The notes: generated from the sequence alone by a model not told the origin. Shown: positions 1-12,244, numbered from the stretch's first letter. The stretch is 64,000 bases of DNA from Hygrophila difformis (GCA_030278955.1 JAOANR010000004.1:17422526-17486525); one strand, 5' to 3'. Program-made: numbers and translations.

Positions 1-1932
1 CATCAGAGACGGAAGATTTTGAAGTGTACAGTGATGCTTCAAAAGAAGGACTTGGTTGCGTACTTATGCAAAACCAGAGGGTTATTGCTTACGCGTCGCG
101 ACAACTCAAGCCACATGAAGAGAATTATCCGACGCACGATCTGGAATTGGCCGCGGTAGTGTTCGCTCTCAAGATTTGGCGACACTACTTATACAGGCAA
201 ACATGTCGGATGTTTACGGATCACAAGAGCCTCAAGTATATATTTACTCAATAGGAGTTGAATATGAGGCAGAGGAGATGGCTTGAGCTGATCAAAGACT
301 ACGATCTGCACATAGCTTACCATGAGGGAAAGGCGAACGTCGTGGCAGACGCATTAAGCCGGAAAACAAGGCATACGGCGAACACCCTCATTTTACATTC
401 GGGACTATATATGGACTTGGCGAAGTTAGATACTGAACTAGTCCATTATGGAACTGTGGTAGAAATGGTGAATGCCCTAGCCATTGAACCTACGGTTTCG
501 ATGAGATCCGAGGAGCTCAACCGGAAGACGAGAATCTCAAGAGAATCAAGGAGAAGATCGGAGAAGGAAAAGCGGTAGGGTTCATGATCCACGACGAAGG
601 AAGTGTCCGCTTTAAGGGAAGATGGTGCGTTCCTCACAAGTGCGAGGATTTGAAACGGAAGTTGATGGAGGAAGGATACAACACACCTTATTCAGTACAC
701 CCGGGGGGTGATAAGTTGTATAAGGATCTAAAGAAGATCTATTGGTGGCCGAGTATGAAGAAAGATGTTGCTGATTTGTGGCTAAATGCTTGACTTGCCA
801 GAAAGTGAAGGCAGTACGGCAAAAGCCATTGGGGTTAGTGAAGCCGTTGGAGATCCCAAGTTGGAAATGGGATAGTATCTCCATGGACTTTGTCTCGGGC
901 TTACCAAGATCTCCCCGAGGGATGAACAAAATTTGGGTAATAGTTGATCGGTTGACAAAGACCGCCATCTTTATACCAATGAAAGATAACTGGTCGATGG
1001 ATCAACTGGCCAAGGCATATATCGAGAATGTGGTCAGAAGGCATGGTGTACCACATGATATCATCTCTGACCGAGATAGTAGGTTTGTCTCGAACTTTTG
1101 GACAAAGTTACAAGAAGCCTTGGGAACCCAAATCAAGATGAGCACGGCTTTTCATCCGATGACCGACGGTCAGACTGAGCGGACGATTCAGACGCTCGAG
1201 GACATGCTTAGAGCGTGTGTACTTGAATTCAAGGGAAGTTGGGAAAACCACTTACCACTAATTGAATTCTCGTATAACAACAATTACCACGCTAGCATTG
1301 GTATGGCACCGTTCGAAGCTCTTTACGGACGCAAGTGCCGCAGTCCGCTATACTGGGCAAAGAATGACAATTCCGTAGTTGTTGGACCTCAGCTCATTGA
1401 AGATATGAGCAGACAAATCAAGGTCATTCAACAGAAGATTAAGGTCGCCCAAGACAGGCAAAAAAGTTATGCCGACACAAGATGGAAAGAGTTGGAGTTT
1501 CAAGTGGGAGACAAGGTAATGCTAAAGGTGTCACCAATGAAGGGGGTGATACGATTCGGCAAACGAGGGAAGCTGAGTTCTCGCTACATTGGTCCATACG
1601 AGATTTTAGACCGTGTAGGTACCTTGGCCTACCGATTGGCCCTTCCACCGGAATTATCACGAGTGCACAATGTGTTTCATGTTTCTCAGTTAAAGAAATA
1701 TGTACACGATCCAACTCACATCTTGCAAACTGAGGTGATTGAGCTGGATGATGATCTGACGTATGAGGAGTATCCGCTCGAGATACTTGACGTCAAAGAA
1801 AGAGTCACAAGAAACAAAACCGTGAGAATGGTGAAGGTGTTGTGGTCCAATCATGGCACGGAAGAAGCGACGTGGGAGTTGGAATCGGATATGCAGCAGA
1901 AGTATCCCAACCTTTTCCAACGCAACTCGTGA
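1..1932 (+). pseudogene. Chromovirus pol remnant: RNase H, integrase, chromodomain
   Basis: The frame is open from base 3. The first part carries RNase H motifs ([10 protein letters not shown], a YASRQLK block, [11 protein letters not shown]) and ends at a TAG at 252-254 inside a TQ-ELNMRQ context, most simply a CAG-to-TAG change. It then continues to about 510, where the frame shifts, and shifts again near 778. From 778 to 1932 an open 384-codon stretch holds the integrase core: Asp37 (SMDF), Asp98 (ISDRDS) and Glu134 (GQTERTIQ), with the D-to-E spacing of 35 residues expected for DD35E. A GPY/F-like block (SRYIGPYEILDRVG) follows. Residues about 325-380 form a chromodomain (YPLEILDVKER ... 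VLWSNHG ... ATWELESDM). Known role of the family: cDNA integration, with the chromodomain guiding chromatin targeting. At least three breaks make it non-functional. Confidence 0.9.
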
Positions 1933-2110
1933 GCAGTTATGGGGACATAACTACCGTCCTAAGGGGGGGAGGATGTGATACCCCGCAGAGAGTTGTCACG
2001 CGCCAAGGTAAGAATTTAATTTTTCAAACCTCAATATTTATGCGTGCATTGCTATCAGTCCGAGTGCGACCCAACTTCGAGGACGAAGTTGATTTCTAAG
2101 GAGGGTAGAC
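1933..2110 (+). other. Chromovirus 3' UTR with two polypurine tracts
   Basis: Two purine-rich tracts occur. One, near 1961-1973 (AAGGGGGGGAGGA), is followed by TGTGATACCCC, which resembles an LTR start. The second, 2098-2110 (AAGGAGGGTAGAC), directly abuts the LTR start TGTAATACCC at 2111. The second is taken as the working PPT because the related reverse-strand LTR ending at 6738 starts with the same TGTAATACCCGAG next to unrelated flanking DNA. Confidence 0.6.
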
Positions 2111-4819
2111 TGTAATACCCGAGAAATCGACATCGAGAATTTAAATCCAAAATTTAAATTATTTGATTTATTTATGAATAAATTGAAATAATTCCGAGAG
2201 AGCGGAATTAAATATTTCGGACAATCACGACTCCGGAGAGATTTGCCGAATTGTCCCAACGATCTCGGAAAATTCCTACATTATGATTTTTATTTCTAGA
2301 GATCATAATATTAATAATAAATAAAAAAAGACTACTGTCATACCGTAGGAATTAGGAATGAGAATGGACTTATTTACAATTATTTGATCCCAACCTATTC
2401 GATGCTTAATGCACTCATTATTCCGTCATTATTGTCTGATTGAGGCAAAACGTATCAGCCCACTCTCTCTGGATGCGTTTCTCCATAATCATTTCTCCTA
2501 ATTACACTCTCTTAATACACCAAATAATGAGAATTTAGTGGAGGACTCCAACCGCACCGTTGCTGTAGATTGTTCACTTCACCCATTTATTCCTTCAAGC
2601 ATATAACTCCACCATTTACCATACCAATTGAGGGAATCCTAAAATTGTCATAGCAGGATCAGTCGTAGTTCCAAGTTCCCCAGATTTTTGAATTTCTGAA
2701 TTCCAGTAAGTACTCCGATTCTATCTCTGTTCGCCAGCCCCAAATGATATAGATACGATTGTAAGATTCTGATGTATCCTTTCCTTGTTCAAAGTTGCAA
2801 TCGATAGATCGAACTTTCGGAATTTTGGTAACAGATTTCAATCCATATAAGGCTACAACAGTAGGTACAATTCCTTCTATTCGATATCGTAATTCGGATT
2901 GCTATTTAGAATCCAATCTAAACATCCGTTGTCGCTCACCGAAATGCAGTCAGTGGCGTGATTTGCTTCTAGTTCCTGGGTGATTCTCAAGTTGCAACAA
3001 TCATCACTTTTGAAACCTCTAACACCAACTACTAAGGATGTAAGTTAACTCTCCTTACACAAAGTTTTGGTCATCCCAATCTTCTTTTGATCATATATTA
3101 TTTCGTAGATCTGCTCATATTTATATATTCTGCCTTCCCTGGTACAGTATCAATCCTGTCGACTCCTCATTTTTTTTCACCATGTCAGTATATTGCAATC
3201 CATAACAGTAGTTAGTAATGTTAATAAATTTTAAAAAGGCAGCCTGTGAGAAATTACCATTCTGATTACTGTTCTAATGGTGTAAGTACAGCTTTCTGTG
3301 TATATATATATAAGTCCTAGATTGTGTAGTTAATCAATAATCCGTCTCCGTCGAAACTGTATGATCGGTCCTCTCCAAATTGCTTCTCTTTGACGTTGTA
3401 TTTTTCTTCTTTGAGTCCAGGAGTTTGTTCCGTTATTTCTAATGCACATAATTGGAACTTATAACGATTTGCTATATTGATAACCTGGCCTTTAATTATT
3501 CTCTTATTTTAGTATCCAGGGCATTCTACGGAAGTGAACTTTAAATTTATATATGTATATATATATATTTCTATATAAAAATAGTTATGCTTGAATATGG
3601 GAATTTTGAGAGTCAAATAGTTTGAATATATGCATGGATTGAAGAAATTTTGGCAAAACCTATATATTTTAATAAATCCAAACCAACAGATCATGGTGGA
3701 TCGAATATGTATATTTCGGATATGGTAATTTTGGAGTCTGGAACATTTTCTTTCCTTGAATAAGTCATGCGAGCACAGTATTTGATGATTATGGAGGAAT
3801 CTAGCTATGGAAATGTTTAATGACATTATTTAGAGTCATTTTTGAGTTGATGAGATTCTTTTAACTTATGTAATGAGTAATTTTTTTTAAAAAAAAAAAG
3901 AATATAAATACGTATATATATTTTTTTGTATAAAAAAACAAAAAAAACAAAAACCTTTGTGATCTATGATCGAGTGGGATGCTTGTTATTTCTCGAGGGT
4001 ATGTGCACTTGGCGTGTTATGTCGCCCCCTCTTGTAGCCAAAACGGCATTTATTTATTGTGATGTATGAGTCTATACTCCTAAATGTATCCGTATGGGTT
4101 ATCTAGGGCTCCAGAGTGTGTCTGTATAGGGTCCGCTGCATGCACTTACCTCGTGGGTACGAGTCCCAGAGGTTGATCCCAAGGGTTCGTCCCTATGATA
4201 TGTTTGTGTCCTTGTGGGTATAAAGTCCCAAAGGTTGGTCCTGTGGGTTCGTCCCTAGGATATGTTAATGGGGTGTCCTCGATCATATTGAGCAACGGTA
4301 AAAGATTTATTTTTTGGCGTATGCGAGACTTTAAATAATTTTATTCATGATGTAAATTACCTTCTTTAAATAAATATATATATAATCTTACTAAGATTTC
4401 CAAAATTGTTGTGTGGTTTGTTAACTTACACAGTACCGTTTGTACTGATTTGTTGTTATCCCTATTTTTCTTTCAGATTTCGAAGAGTAAGCATTCACAT
4501 GGAGGGATGGGATTTTCTCCCTAAAGACTTGTCGCATTTTATTCTATTTAAATTTTGTACTGAACTTTGGAACTTTGGACTATGGTTTTGGCCGCGTGTT
4601 TTGGCCCTGTATAGCTTCCGCACTATTATACTCTACGCATGGTAGACTTAACTCTGTTTTAAATTTCGGGCACTATTTGAATGGTTTTTAAATATTTTTA
4701 AAGTATTGGTACAACTTTAGCCTTAGCATCTTCTTAAATAAGCTCGATTTGGTCGTGTCTTATTTAGATAGGTGTGGCGGTAGCATCCCGGCCTGGGTGA
4801 CCAAAACCGGGGTGTTACA
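2111..4819 (+). repeat. Chromovirus 3' LTR (2,709 bp)
   Basis: Starts TGTAATACCC and ends GGGTGTTACA, a short terminal inverted repeat with TG...CA ends. The first about 200 bp match, in reverse, the LTR fragment ending at 6738 (shared blocks around the GAGAGAGCGGAATTAAATAT motif). A degenerate tandem pair of about 70 bp lies at 4155-4265 (GGTTCGTCCCTA repeated). Long homopurine/homopyrimidine and AT-rich stretches fill the rest; no coding capacity was seen. ATATT at 4820-4824 is the presumed TSD. Confidence 0.85.
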
Positions 4820-5282
4820 ATATTGAATGACGATAATGTTAATGATTCCCCTCCCCGTGGACATTGTGCTGTAGGTACAGCAGAAAAAATAGATTTTGAA
4901 AAGCTGCAAGAGTAGGTGGCGGCATTGTCTGTAAATCAGGGAGCCGGAAGTTCTGCTCAAGGACAGCAAACAGATGTAATATGTGGACTGTGTCAGGGTG
5001 CTCACGCAACTGACACATGTGAACAGGTTGCAGCTGAAAGCTGTAATTTTGCATGAGCTTACCCGAACCGACACCCGAACCTATCTTACTCCAACAACAA
5101 TGCCCTTAATTCCCACCTTTTGAACAAGCCACAACAGTTCAATCCGCAGCAGAGACCCAACCAAAATCAGAATTTCCAAAACCAAAACAAGAATTTCCAG
5201 GGCCAACAACAGTTCAATCCCAATCTTAATCAGAACTAAAACCAGAATTGGAACCAAAACCAGCAGAAACCACCTTCCAGAT
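4820..5282 (+). pseudogene. Athila-type gag relic (C-terminal part), cut by the assembly gap
   Basis: The forward translation carries a conserved FEKLQE block, a retroviral-type zinc knuckle CGLCQGAHATDTC (C-x2-C-x3-H-x4-C) at about 4986-5024, and then NRHPNLSYSNNN followed by an Asn/Gln-rich tail. The same order is present in the gag of the 24-kb Athila-like element in this window. Stop codons interrupt it at about 4913, 5055 and 5236. The chromovirus LTR ends exactly at 4819, so the relic is the sequence that was invaded; its 5' half lies on the far side of the chromovirus, before base 1. It is truncated on the right by the run of N. Confidence 0.8.
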
Positions 5283-5782
5283 NNNNNNNNNNNNNNNNNN
5301 NNNNNNNNNNNNNNNNNNNNNNNNNNNNNNNNNNNNNNNNNNNNNNNNNNNNNNNNNNNNNNNNNNNNNNNNNNNNNNNNNNNNNNNNNNNNNNNNNNNN
5401 NNNNNNNNNNNNNNNNNNNNNNNNNNNNNNNNNNNNNNNNNNNNNNNNNNNNNNNNNNNNNNNNNNNNNNNNNNNNNNNNNNNNNNNNNNNNNNNNNNNN
5501 NNNNNNNNNNNNNNNNNNNNNNNNNNNNNNNNNNNNNNNNNNNNNNNNNNNNNNNNNNNNNNNNNNNNNNNNNNNNNNNNNNNNNNNNNNNNNNNNNNNN
5601 NNNNNNNNNNNNNNNNNNNNNNNNNNNNNNNNNNNNNNNNNNNNNNNNNNNNNNNNNNNNNNNNNNNNNNNNNNNNNNNNNNNNNNNNNNNNNNNNNNNN
5701 NNNNNNNNNNNNNNNNNNNNNNNNNNNNNNNNNNNNNNNNNNNNNNNNNNNNNNNNNNNNNNNNNNNNNNNNNNNNNNNNNN
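5283..5782. other. Assembly gap of 500 N
   Basis: Exactly 500 N, the usual placeholder for a scaffold gap of unknown size. Sequence order and orientation across it rest on scaffolding only. An A-rich homopolymer block (about 5828-5900) follows soon after, which may be why the assembly broke here. Confidence 0.98.
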
Positions 5783-5854
5783 GATTGCTCCAAAATCGAC
5801 CGAAACAGTCCCCTCCTTTCCGAATAAAAAGAAAAAAAAAAAAAAAAAAAAAAA

Positions 5855-5902
<48 letters not shown>

Positions 5903-6738
5903 AAAAAAATTTAGAAAAAGATCTACCGAACGAATCCTATTTTGAGAGTTGTTGGAAGAATACTTGGTGTTAGGGCTTGATAATCAAATTCAAGGCAAGG
6001 ATTTGGGATAGGAACCTTACCAACTCGTAGGAGAAAGGATTGGAGGTCTTGATCTCGCTCAAAAGAAACCACCACTTGAAGAGAGCACTCCAAAACTCAC
6101 CAACTCTCCACTTTGAATCTAATTTTCGGAATGAAGGTTGGTGTGGTGTTTTTGGGGCTGAAAAGGGGTTGGAAATGGAGTGTTTAGAATTCCCATGGAA
6201 GCGTTGATGATCCTAGGAAGTGGTGGTGGAGTTTATGGCAGTCAAGGCTCGAAATTGGAGCCTACCAAACCACATTCATCCTCTTTGTTCACCCTTGGTT
6301 CAATGAATCTCATTTGTTCATATATCCTCCTTATTCCAACTTTGTGGGAATTTAATACACTCAAAACTCTTCCAAATGCATCCCAAAACATCTCTTAATG
6401 TCTGAGGATCGGATTTGGATTGATTGGAGTCGTCACATCTCGAAAATAGAGCCGAAAACGCGTGCAACGCATGAAGACACCATCCTGCCGCCGCCGCCGC
6501 GCGGCCACCTGGTCGCGTTTTTCTTTTTTTTCTTTTTTTTTATATTATGATTTTTAATTCTAAAAATCATAATATGGAATTATCCGAGATCGTTGGATAA
6601 TCCGATAACTCTCTTCGAGTTGCTATCGTCCGAAAATATTTAATTCCGCTCTCTCGGAATTATTTCGGTTTTGATAATTAAATCCAATTCTTTGATTTTT
6701 CGAATTTAATAATCGATGTTGATTTCTCGGGTATTACA
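5783..6738 (-). repeat. Chromovirus-type LTR fragment (reverse orientation)
   Basis: Read on the minus strand from 6738 it begins TGTAATACCCGAGAAATC, then shares the GAGAGAGCGGAATTAAATAT block and the ATTATGATTTTTA block with the LTR at 2111. Further in it diverges and has a GC-rich stretch (6480-6515) and a leader-like region ending in a possible donor site (GTTGGTAAG, near 6030). A long A/T homopolymer occupies 5828-5900. The left end is lost in the gap. The right end abuts Athila LTR sequence at 6739, so this LTR or its parent element inserted into the older LTR. Confidence 0.75.
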
Positions 6739-8977
6739 AATTATCAACTACTTGACATAATTTAATTCTAAGCTATGAAAGCAATAAAATAAAGCAGATA
6801 AAATTATTCTAGAAAGCGTATTAAATTTAATCTAAGAAAGCAATAAAATTATTCTAAGAAAGCGGTTAAAATTATTCTAAGAAAGCAGATTTAAAATGAG
6901 ACAGAAGGGACAGGAAGAAAATAATAAAAATTGGACAAGATTCAGATGAGACACAATAAACTTTCATTTTAATACACAGATCTTTGTTCGGGATAATCCT
7001 TTCAGTTAGCTAGTTCTCATGCTCTCTATACCATGTTCCCTTTAACAGACAGGTACTTACAGTAAGAGTTTACATGCACTTAAGAAAGCAAATTCTAAGA
7101 TACCACAGACGCATAACTACCCTTGCAATGCATTGCTGAGGTATATTTATTTATCTGTGGTGGACAAGCAACACCTGACAAATCATTTATTGAGATGCAA
7201 AGTACTCCCATCCTTCCCCCATGTCACACCCAAAGATTCTAATTAAGCCCTGAACTATCCCTTAACTCTCAGTCCTAGTAGCAGTTAGAAGATCTAATGA
7301 CACGTCCGAGTGACCTCTACGAAAGCGATAAGAAAGCGATTAAAAGAAAGCAGTAAAGAAAGCATTTAAAATCCTATCACTCGGGAGTTTCAAACGCTTC
7401 GTACTGGTAGTAAAAGAAAGCCCCCAGTCAGGATGACCGGACGTGGATCAAGAATTCCCGGATCTCGGTGAACCGCTCGCAGTGTTCACTTCCTTTCAGG
7501 TGGTTATGAGATACAAACTAATGAAACGAACTAATAGCTTAGTTCGTTCCGGATGCACTCACTCAGGACTCAAAAATAGGCTTTGGCAGAAGAGGATAGC
7601 ATTTGAAAGAAACTCAACCCTATCTTAGAAAATAACCAAGGCCTATGTATCGTTCCTCCAGAATTTTCTAACACACTGTATTTGAATCCAAGTGGATCCA
7701 ATCTCGGTGTGATAGTTAAGACTAAATTCCCAATACACAGCAATTTCGGAAAATAATCGATTTGAAAATCATTCCCCAAACAGGTACTAGACTCTCAATA
7801 AGAACACAGACCCTTTCAGTCTGGATGAGACCTAATCGCTGACTTTGCTTCTAATTTCCCAAAATTTAACCCTTGATAGAATATGAGCTAAACATAACTG
7901 AGGATTTTATCCCTTACTTAGATCCGGATTTTATAAATGAATTTTTGTTGGAAATTTATTATGAGACATCTGATTAAAAATCAAGACTTCTATGCCCAAG
8001 GGAAGGATCCCAAAATAATTTGACCACAATAGTTACATAATATTATCATGCATAATTTTATAAGGAAGTGCAAAATAAAATTAACCCAAAATATAAGACG
8101 GGTTTAGACAGAATGTGAGACACAGAGATGAAATAGCCGGAGATGAGAAGAATTTATTTGGCTAAAAAGATGGCAAAAATAATCAGGTTAATCCGGACTG
8201 CAAACATCTGCTATCCAGATCCTGACTATTCCAGGTGGGATGATTTTTAGACAGTGGAATGCCTTAAATGACAGTTGCCGCCGTCATCTTAGACTCCACT
8301 GTCTGTGAACTGGATAAAAACCCACATGTTTTATCATTGCAATAATTTTTAGACAACATTGGCATATATCATCTAATATTACTACAGCTCCAGATTCAGG
8401 TTTGAAATTAAAATAAAGAAAATAAAACTGTATTTGGACAGATGCTGACTGAGTGGCTACTTCATTTCCTGGTAAGAGGACCGTTCGCCTGACCTCGTCA
8501 GTCACTATCCAAACCATGCAAAATAACAAATAATAATTAATACATAGACTACGGACTACTTCATTTCCCGGTAAAGGGACCGTTCGCCAACACTATTCTA
8601 CGGTATTTTTCACTATTCGTTTCACACAACACAGGTAAAGACAAAATAAATGAAAGAAAATATTTTTGGGCCATCTTGTATGAGAGACATTGGTTTCTCA
8701 TACAAGGGTATGGAAATTAATCCATAATTACTCTTTATGTCTAAATAATCACTCATTCCATAATTAATTAATTAATTACAGTCCGGATTATATAATTAGA
8801 TCATTAGAGTTTAATTTATGTAGAAAAATCTTTTTATGGAAATTGAACAAAGTTCTTTATATTAAATTAATCATGGGTTGAGATCATTGGATTTCAACCT
8901 CAAAATATTAATACAAAGGTTCAATTGATTAAGTGAAGAAAATGGAGAAGTGGAAAATTTGGCATGAAAATGCCAAT

Positions 8978-9520
8978 TACGACGCTAGACAGATATTACG
9001 ACGCTATCCTAGGATAGCGTCGTGAGGTTAGCGTCGTCATGGATTGGTAAAAGAGATGAAAATTTTGGAGTTAAAGGGTTATGTACGACGCTACACATGA
9101 TTACGACGCTATCCTAGGATAGCGTCGTAGTGTTGATGTCGTGCATTGAGGTTTAAAATTAAGGGACTACGACGCTAAGCATGTCCTACGACATTGACCT
9201 AGGTTAGCGTCGTAGGGTTCAGCGTCGTAGTAAGGGAAAGATGGTTTTTGAAAAAGTAAGGATGCTACGACGCTATACACTAAATTACGACGCTATCCTA
9301 GGATAGCGTCGTGGGTGTAGCGTCGTAGATGGGTTTTTGCAAGAAAAGAAGTATTTTGGGGTACTACGACCCTAGACAAAAACTACGACGCTATACTTGG
9401 ATAGCGTCGTAAGCTTAGCGTCGTAGTACAAATTTTTGCTTAAGTCCGAAGCAACTACGACGTAAAACCTCACCTACGGCGCTAACCTTGGTTAGCGTCG
9501 TAGGGCGGTTAGCGTCGTAG
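8978..9520. repeat. Palindromic cassette array 1, TACGACGCTA type (6 cassettes)
   Basis: Six cassettes start at about 8978, 9083, 9168, 9266, 9364 and 9456. Each has the form motif, 5-12 nt spacer, motif joined head-to-head to its reverse complement through an 8-nt centre (TCCTAGGA or a variant), 3-8 nt spacer, inverted motif. The motif is TACGACGCTA and its complement TAGCGTCGTA. Cassettes are separated by 30-60 nt of non-repeated AT-rich sequence. The array lies about 0.8-1.4 kb downstream of the TATA box in the LTR's own (minus) orientation, so it is probably transcribed. Confidence 0.9.
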
Positions 9521-10331
9521 CTAGCCCAGAACATAAGTGTTGGTCGGGTAATGCAATCTATGCGATTGCAAACCCTATTTTTCGGATTTTGTGGTCCATT
9601 GTTTGGTATTAACCAATTATATCGTGACACTATGCGTGCCCCGACGTGGTAGATGCCAAAAATTTCCCAAAATTTCCTCAAATTTTAGAATATACACAAA
9701 CACATGAATATCATCCACTTTTTAGATCTATCTCACTAAAACTAGAAAATAAAAATGAAAATAAAATAAAGTAAGAAAAATAACTAAAAAGTAATAAAAA
9801 CAACCACTAAGCAAAAATAAAACCTAAACTATACTAATAAATTTATAAAGGGATGAACATCAAGTGTTTGTGCATTTTATTATATCAATAAAAATTCAAA
9901 ACCTAACTAAAATAAAAAGAAAATGGTCTAAGTGACCAAAATAAAAATACCAACATTAAAATAAAAAAGGAGACCAATATACAAAAACAAATTAAAGCAG
10001 TAAAGTTATGGAAATAAATTCCATGACAGATTTTTTTGGTGGAGCACTTTCTTGTATAACCCATCAAAAGCAATAAAATCTAAGAATAACCCATTATTTG
10101 GGTGTTCCCAAATTATTTCTACACTATAAAGCTCTAAAATATGGAAATGGCTACTCTAAAATGGTTCAAACTGTTGTTTACAAACCAAACTACCACTAAA
10201 ACTAACAGAAATAAAATTACATGGCAAAAATTAAACTAAACTATCTTGATTTTTGATTTTTTGGAGCATCCCAGCAGCATGGTTGCACTGCTCAAAAATT
10301 GGGAGCTACTGTTCAAGACAATTGGAATAGT

Positions 10332-10340
10332 TATTTATAG
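10332..10340 (-). promoter_or_regulatory. TATA box of the diverged Athila LTR
   Basis: Minus strand CTATAAATAAC, preceded by the conserved TGGGCCTAGGGTTTT block also found just upstream of the TATA boxes of the other two LTRs. The palindromic array lies about 160 bp upstream. Confidence 0.6.
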
Positions 10341-10502
10341 ATGGGTAGTGAAAACCCTAGGCCCATTAGGCCCATTAACTGAGTAGGAGAGGACAGGAGC
10401 CGGAGTCCAGGAAGAAGAAACCAAACTTGTTTGTTCCTACGGGACCTCCGGTCCTGGGACTTCCAGAGTCATTTGGCACATGGGGAAATTAAAATTGGGG
10501 CT

Positions 10503-10660
10503 TACGACGCAGTCCTTTTTACGACGCTACACTAGCGTCGTAGCTGCTTTTGTATAGTGTCGTAGCTCTTTTGTTCAGCGTCGTAATGCTTTGGTTCAGC
10601 ATCGTAGCTGCTTTTTCTCTTTATGCACATCGTCGTATGTCTCTCTCTTCAGCGTCGTAA
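10503..10660. repeat. Palindromic array 2, CGACGCTA type, upstream of the LTR TATA box
   Basis: Starts with a complete inverted pair (TTTACGACGCTACAC followed by TAGCGTCGTAG) and continues with single inverted half-motifs (AGCGTCGTAA, CATCGTAG, CGTCGTATG) every 20-30 nt. It occupies the same position relative to the TATA box as the AATTCGAATT array of the other LTRs. Confidence 0.85.
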
Positions 10661-11960
10661 TCTCTCTCTTCCTTTATTTTCTTTCTCTCCATTTTCTCTT
10701 TCCCCATTCTTTTCTTCTCTGCTTCGTTCCTTGTTTTCTTCTTTCCAGTTTTCCATTTTCTTTGTCTTCTTCCTTCTTCTTCTTCCTGTTTCCATTTTTC
10801 TTGTTGTTGATTTCTTCTTCATTCTTCTTCAATCGAGTTCATCACCCATTTTCTTTCTTACTTTTTTGGAGATGATGTTCGGCGGTGAAGGTGAGGAAGC
10901 GGCGGCGAGAAGAATGGAGGTCGGAGCTGGGGCTGCCGAGGGCGTGGGCGCTGTCGGATTTGGGGGGTGATGGTGGTGGTGCGACAGCGGAGATGGATGA
11001 GGGGGAGGACGCGGTGGCTGAGGCAGGGAGATCTGGTGGTGGTGGCGCTGTTGGTATGAGTGCCGCCGGAGTTGGAGGGCGACGGGACAGGGGCTGCTGG
11101 AGTTTTCCGCCGGAGATGGTGATCGGAAATGGGTGGTGGAGACTGGAAGGGGGAGGAGATGGGAAAGGTGGTGGCAGTGGTGGCTCGATGGTGGTGGTAG
11201 TGGCTGCGGCCTCGTCTGGTTTTGAGAGGATGGGTCTCGGCCGGAGGGGATGGTGGGACTGTGGCGGCTGCTGGAGACAGAGATGGGGCGGTGGTCGGAG
11301 TTGCAAAGGTGAGGGTGGTCGGAAATGGAGGAAGGCAGCGGTGGCGGATGGTGGCCGGATGAATGGAGGTTGGAGGTTGTAGAAATGGTGGTGGCCGGAG
11401 GGAGGGGGCTGCCGGTCGGAGTGAGGGGAAGAAGAGATGGTCGGAAATGGATTTTGAAATGGAGGGGATAGCGAGGTGTAAAAGATGATGATGGTGGTGA
11501 TGGAATGGTGGCTGAGGGGTGGCCGGCGGCTCGCCGGAATCTCGCCGGCGGCGGTAGCGGCGCCGGCGGCGGTGGCAGGGTTTAGGGTTGGGGTTAGGAT
11601 TGGGCTTGGGTAGTATTGGGCCTATGGAGTGGGCTTAGGGGATTTTTTTGGATTTGGAAGTATTGGGCCACATTTGTGTTGCTGGGCCGGATCAAATTGG
11701 ACTGGTTTAATAATCTCTTGGGCCAAACTAAATTAAATCATCTGCAATTAATTGAAATTAAAAGTGATTAGTGGACCAATTAATTTTAATTATAGAAGGA
11801 GATAGAGTTAATAATGATAAAAGAAAATTAAACATAAAAATATAGATAAAAATATATACATTAAAATATAAAATAAAATAAATACGGATATTTGCTCCAC
11901 TTGATCATTTTGTTTGTGTTCCGTTTAATGGACTCGTGTTCCACCGAACAGATACTACCA
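10661..11960. other. CT-rich then GC-rich insert in the diverged LTR; no gene called
   Basis: About 10661-10855 is CT-rich and resembles a plant 5' UTR on the plus strand. 10870-11580 is GC-rich and G-rich on the plus strand, with GGTGG and CCGGCGG repeats. Several frames stay open for 100-165 codons on both strands, but all give low-complexity Gly/Arg-rich or Pro/Ser-rich products with no domain. The other two LTR copies lack this block, so it is an insertion or lineage-specific expansion; capture of a host gene's 5' end is possible but unproven. Confidence 0.6.
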
Positions 11961-12244
11961 AACCATAACTATCAAATGTGGGATTTTTAATATTTTTATC
12001 ATGTTTTTGGGTTTTTTACCACAAAATTAATAAAATAATAATATTTTTGTATTTTTTAATACCAGCTTATTATTTATACAAATTTGCACATATCTGTCAA
12101 ATTCAACTGCTTTCTTATTTAAATAAGACCGGAATGGGATCAAATGCCCATGTTTAGATACGGAAATAGATTGAAAATAATGGTCAATTTTGGCCATTAT
12201 CAGAACACATGCATGTTATGCTCCCGGCCAATTACCTACACACC

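Larger units (their letters stand above)
1..4819 (+). mobile_element. Ty3/gypsy chromovirus (Tekay/Del-like), 3' part with 3' LTR
   Basis: The window opens inside the RNase H region of a Ty3/gypsy polyprotein that continues through integrase and a C-terminal chromodomain, followed by a short 3' UTR, a purine tract and a 2.7-kb LTR. The chromodomain and long LTR point to the plant chromovirus group, most like Tekay/Del. The 5' part (5' LTR, gag, protease, most of RT) lies before base 1. The LTR ends in GGTGTTACA at 4819 and the next bases, ATATT, are the expected 3' target duplication; the matching 5' copy is outside the window. The 3' flank is an Athila gag relic, so this element landed in an older element. 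Reading-frame breaks show this copy is inactive. Confidence 0.9.
6739..12202 (-). repeat. Diverged Athila-type LTR, truncated (third copy)
   Basis: Collinear with the LTRs at 21035-25718 and 40349-45057: the CAACTACTTGACAT block (6744), the GAAAGCA-rich region, the repeated GACCGTTCGCC block, the AAACCCTAGGCCCA block (about 10350), and the common terminus AATTTTGGCCATTATCA ending at 12202. In true orientation the LTR starts TGATAATGG at 12202. The opposite end is missing, replaced at 6738 by another LTR. Compared with the other two copies it carries an extra 1.3 kb (about 10660-11960) of CT-rich and GC-rich sequence, and its palindromic arrays use a different motif. No TSD could be assigned. 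Confidence 0.85.

Noticed and set aside
1961..1985. Alternative LTR start TGTGATACCCC
   Set aside because: A purine tract precedes it, but the related reverse LTR begins with the TGTAATACCCGAG form found at 2111, so 2111 is preferred.
5236..5973. Long ORFs across the N gap and poly-A
   Set aside because: They exist only because N and homopolymer codons lack stops.
8978..9520. CRISPR-like array
   Set aside because: Units are internally palindromic with short, variable spacers between halves, lie in a plant LTR, and no cas genes exist; this is a eukaryotic repeat array.
10591..11382. Possible protein-coding gene in the GC-rich block
   Set aside because: Open frames on both strands are low-complexity by-products of GC-rich, purine-biased sequence; no domain, no splice-consistent structure, and the block lies within an LTR.
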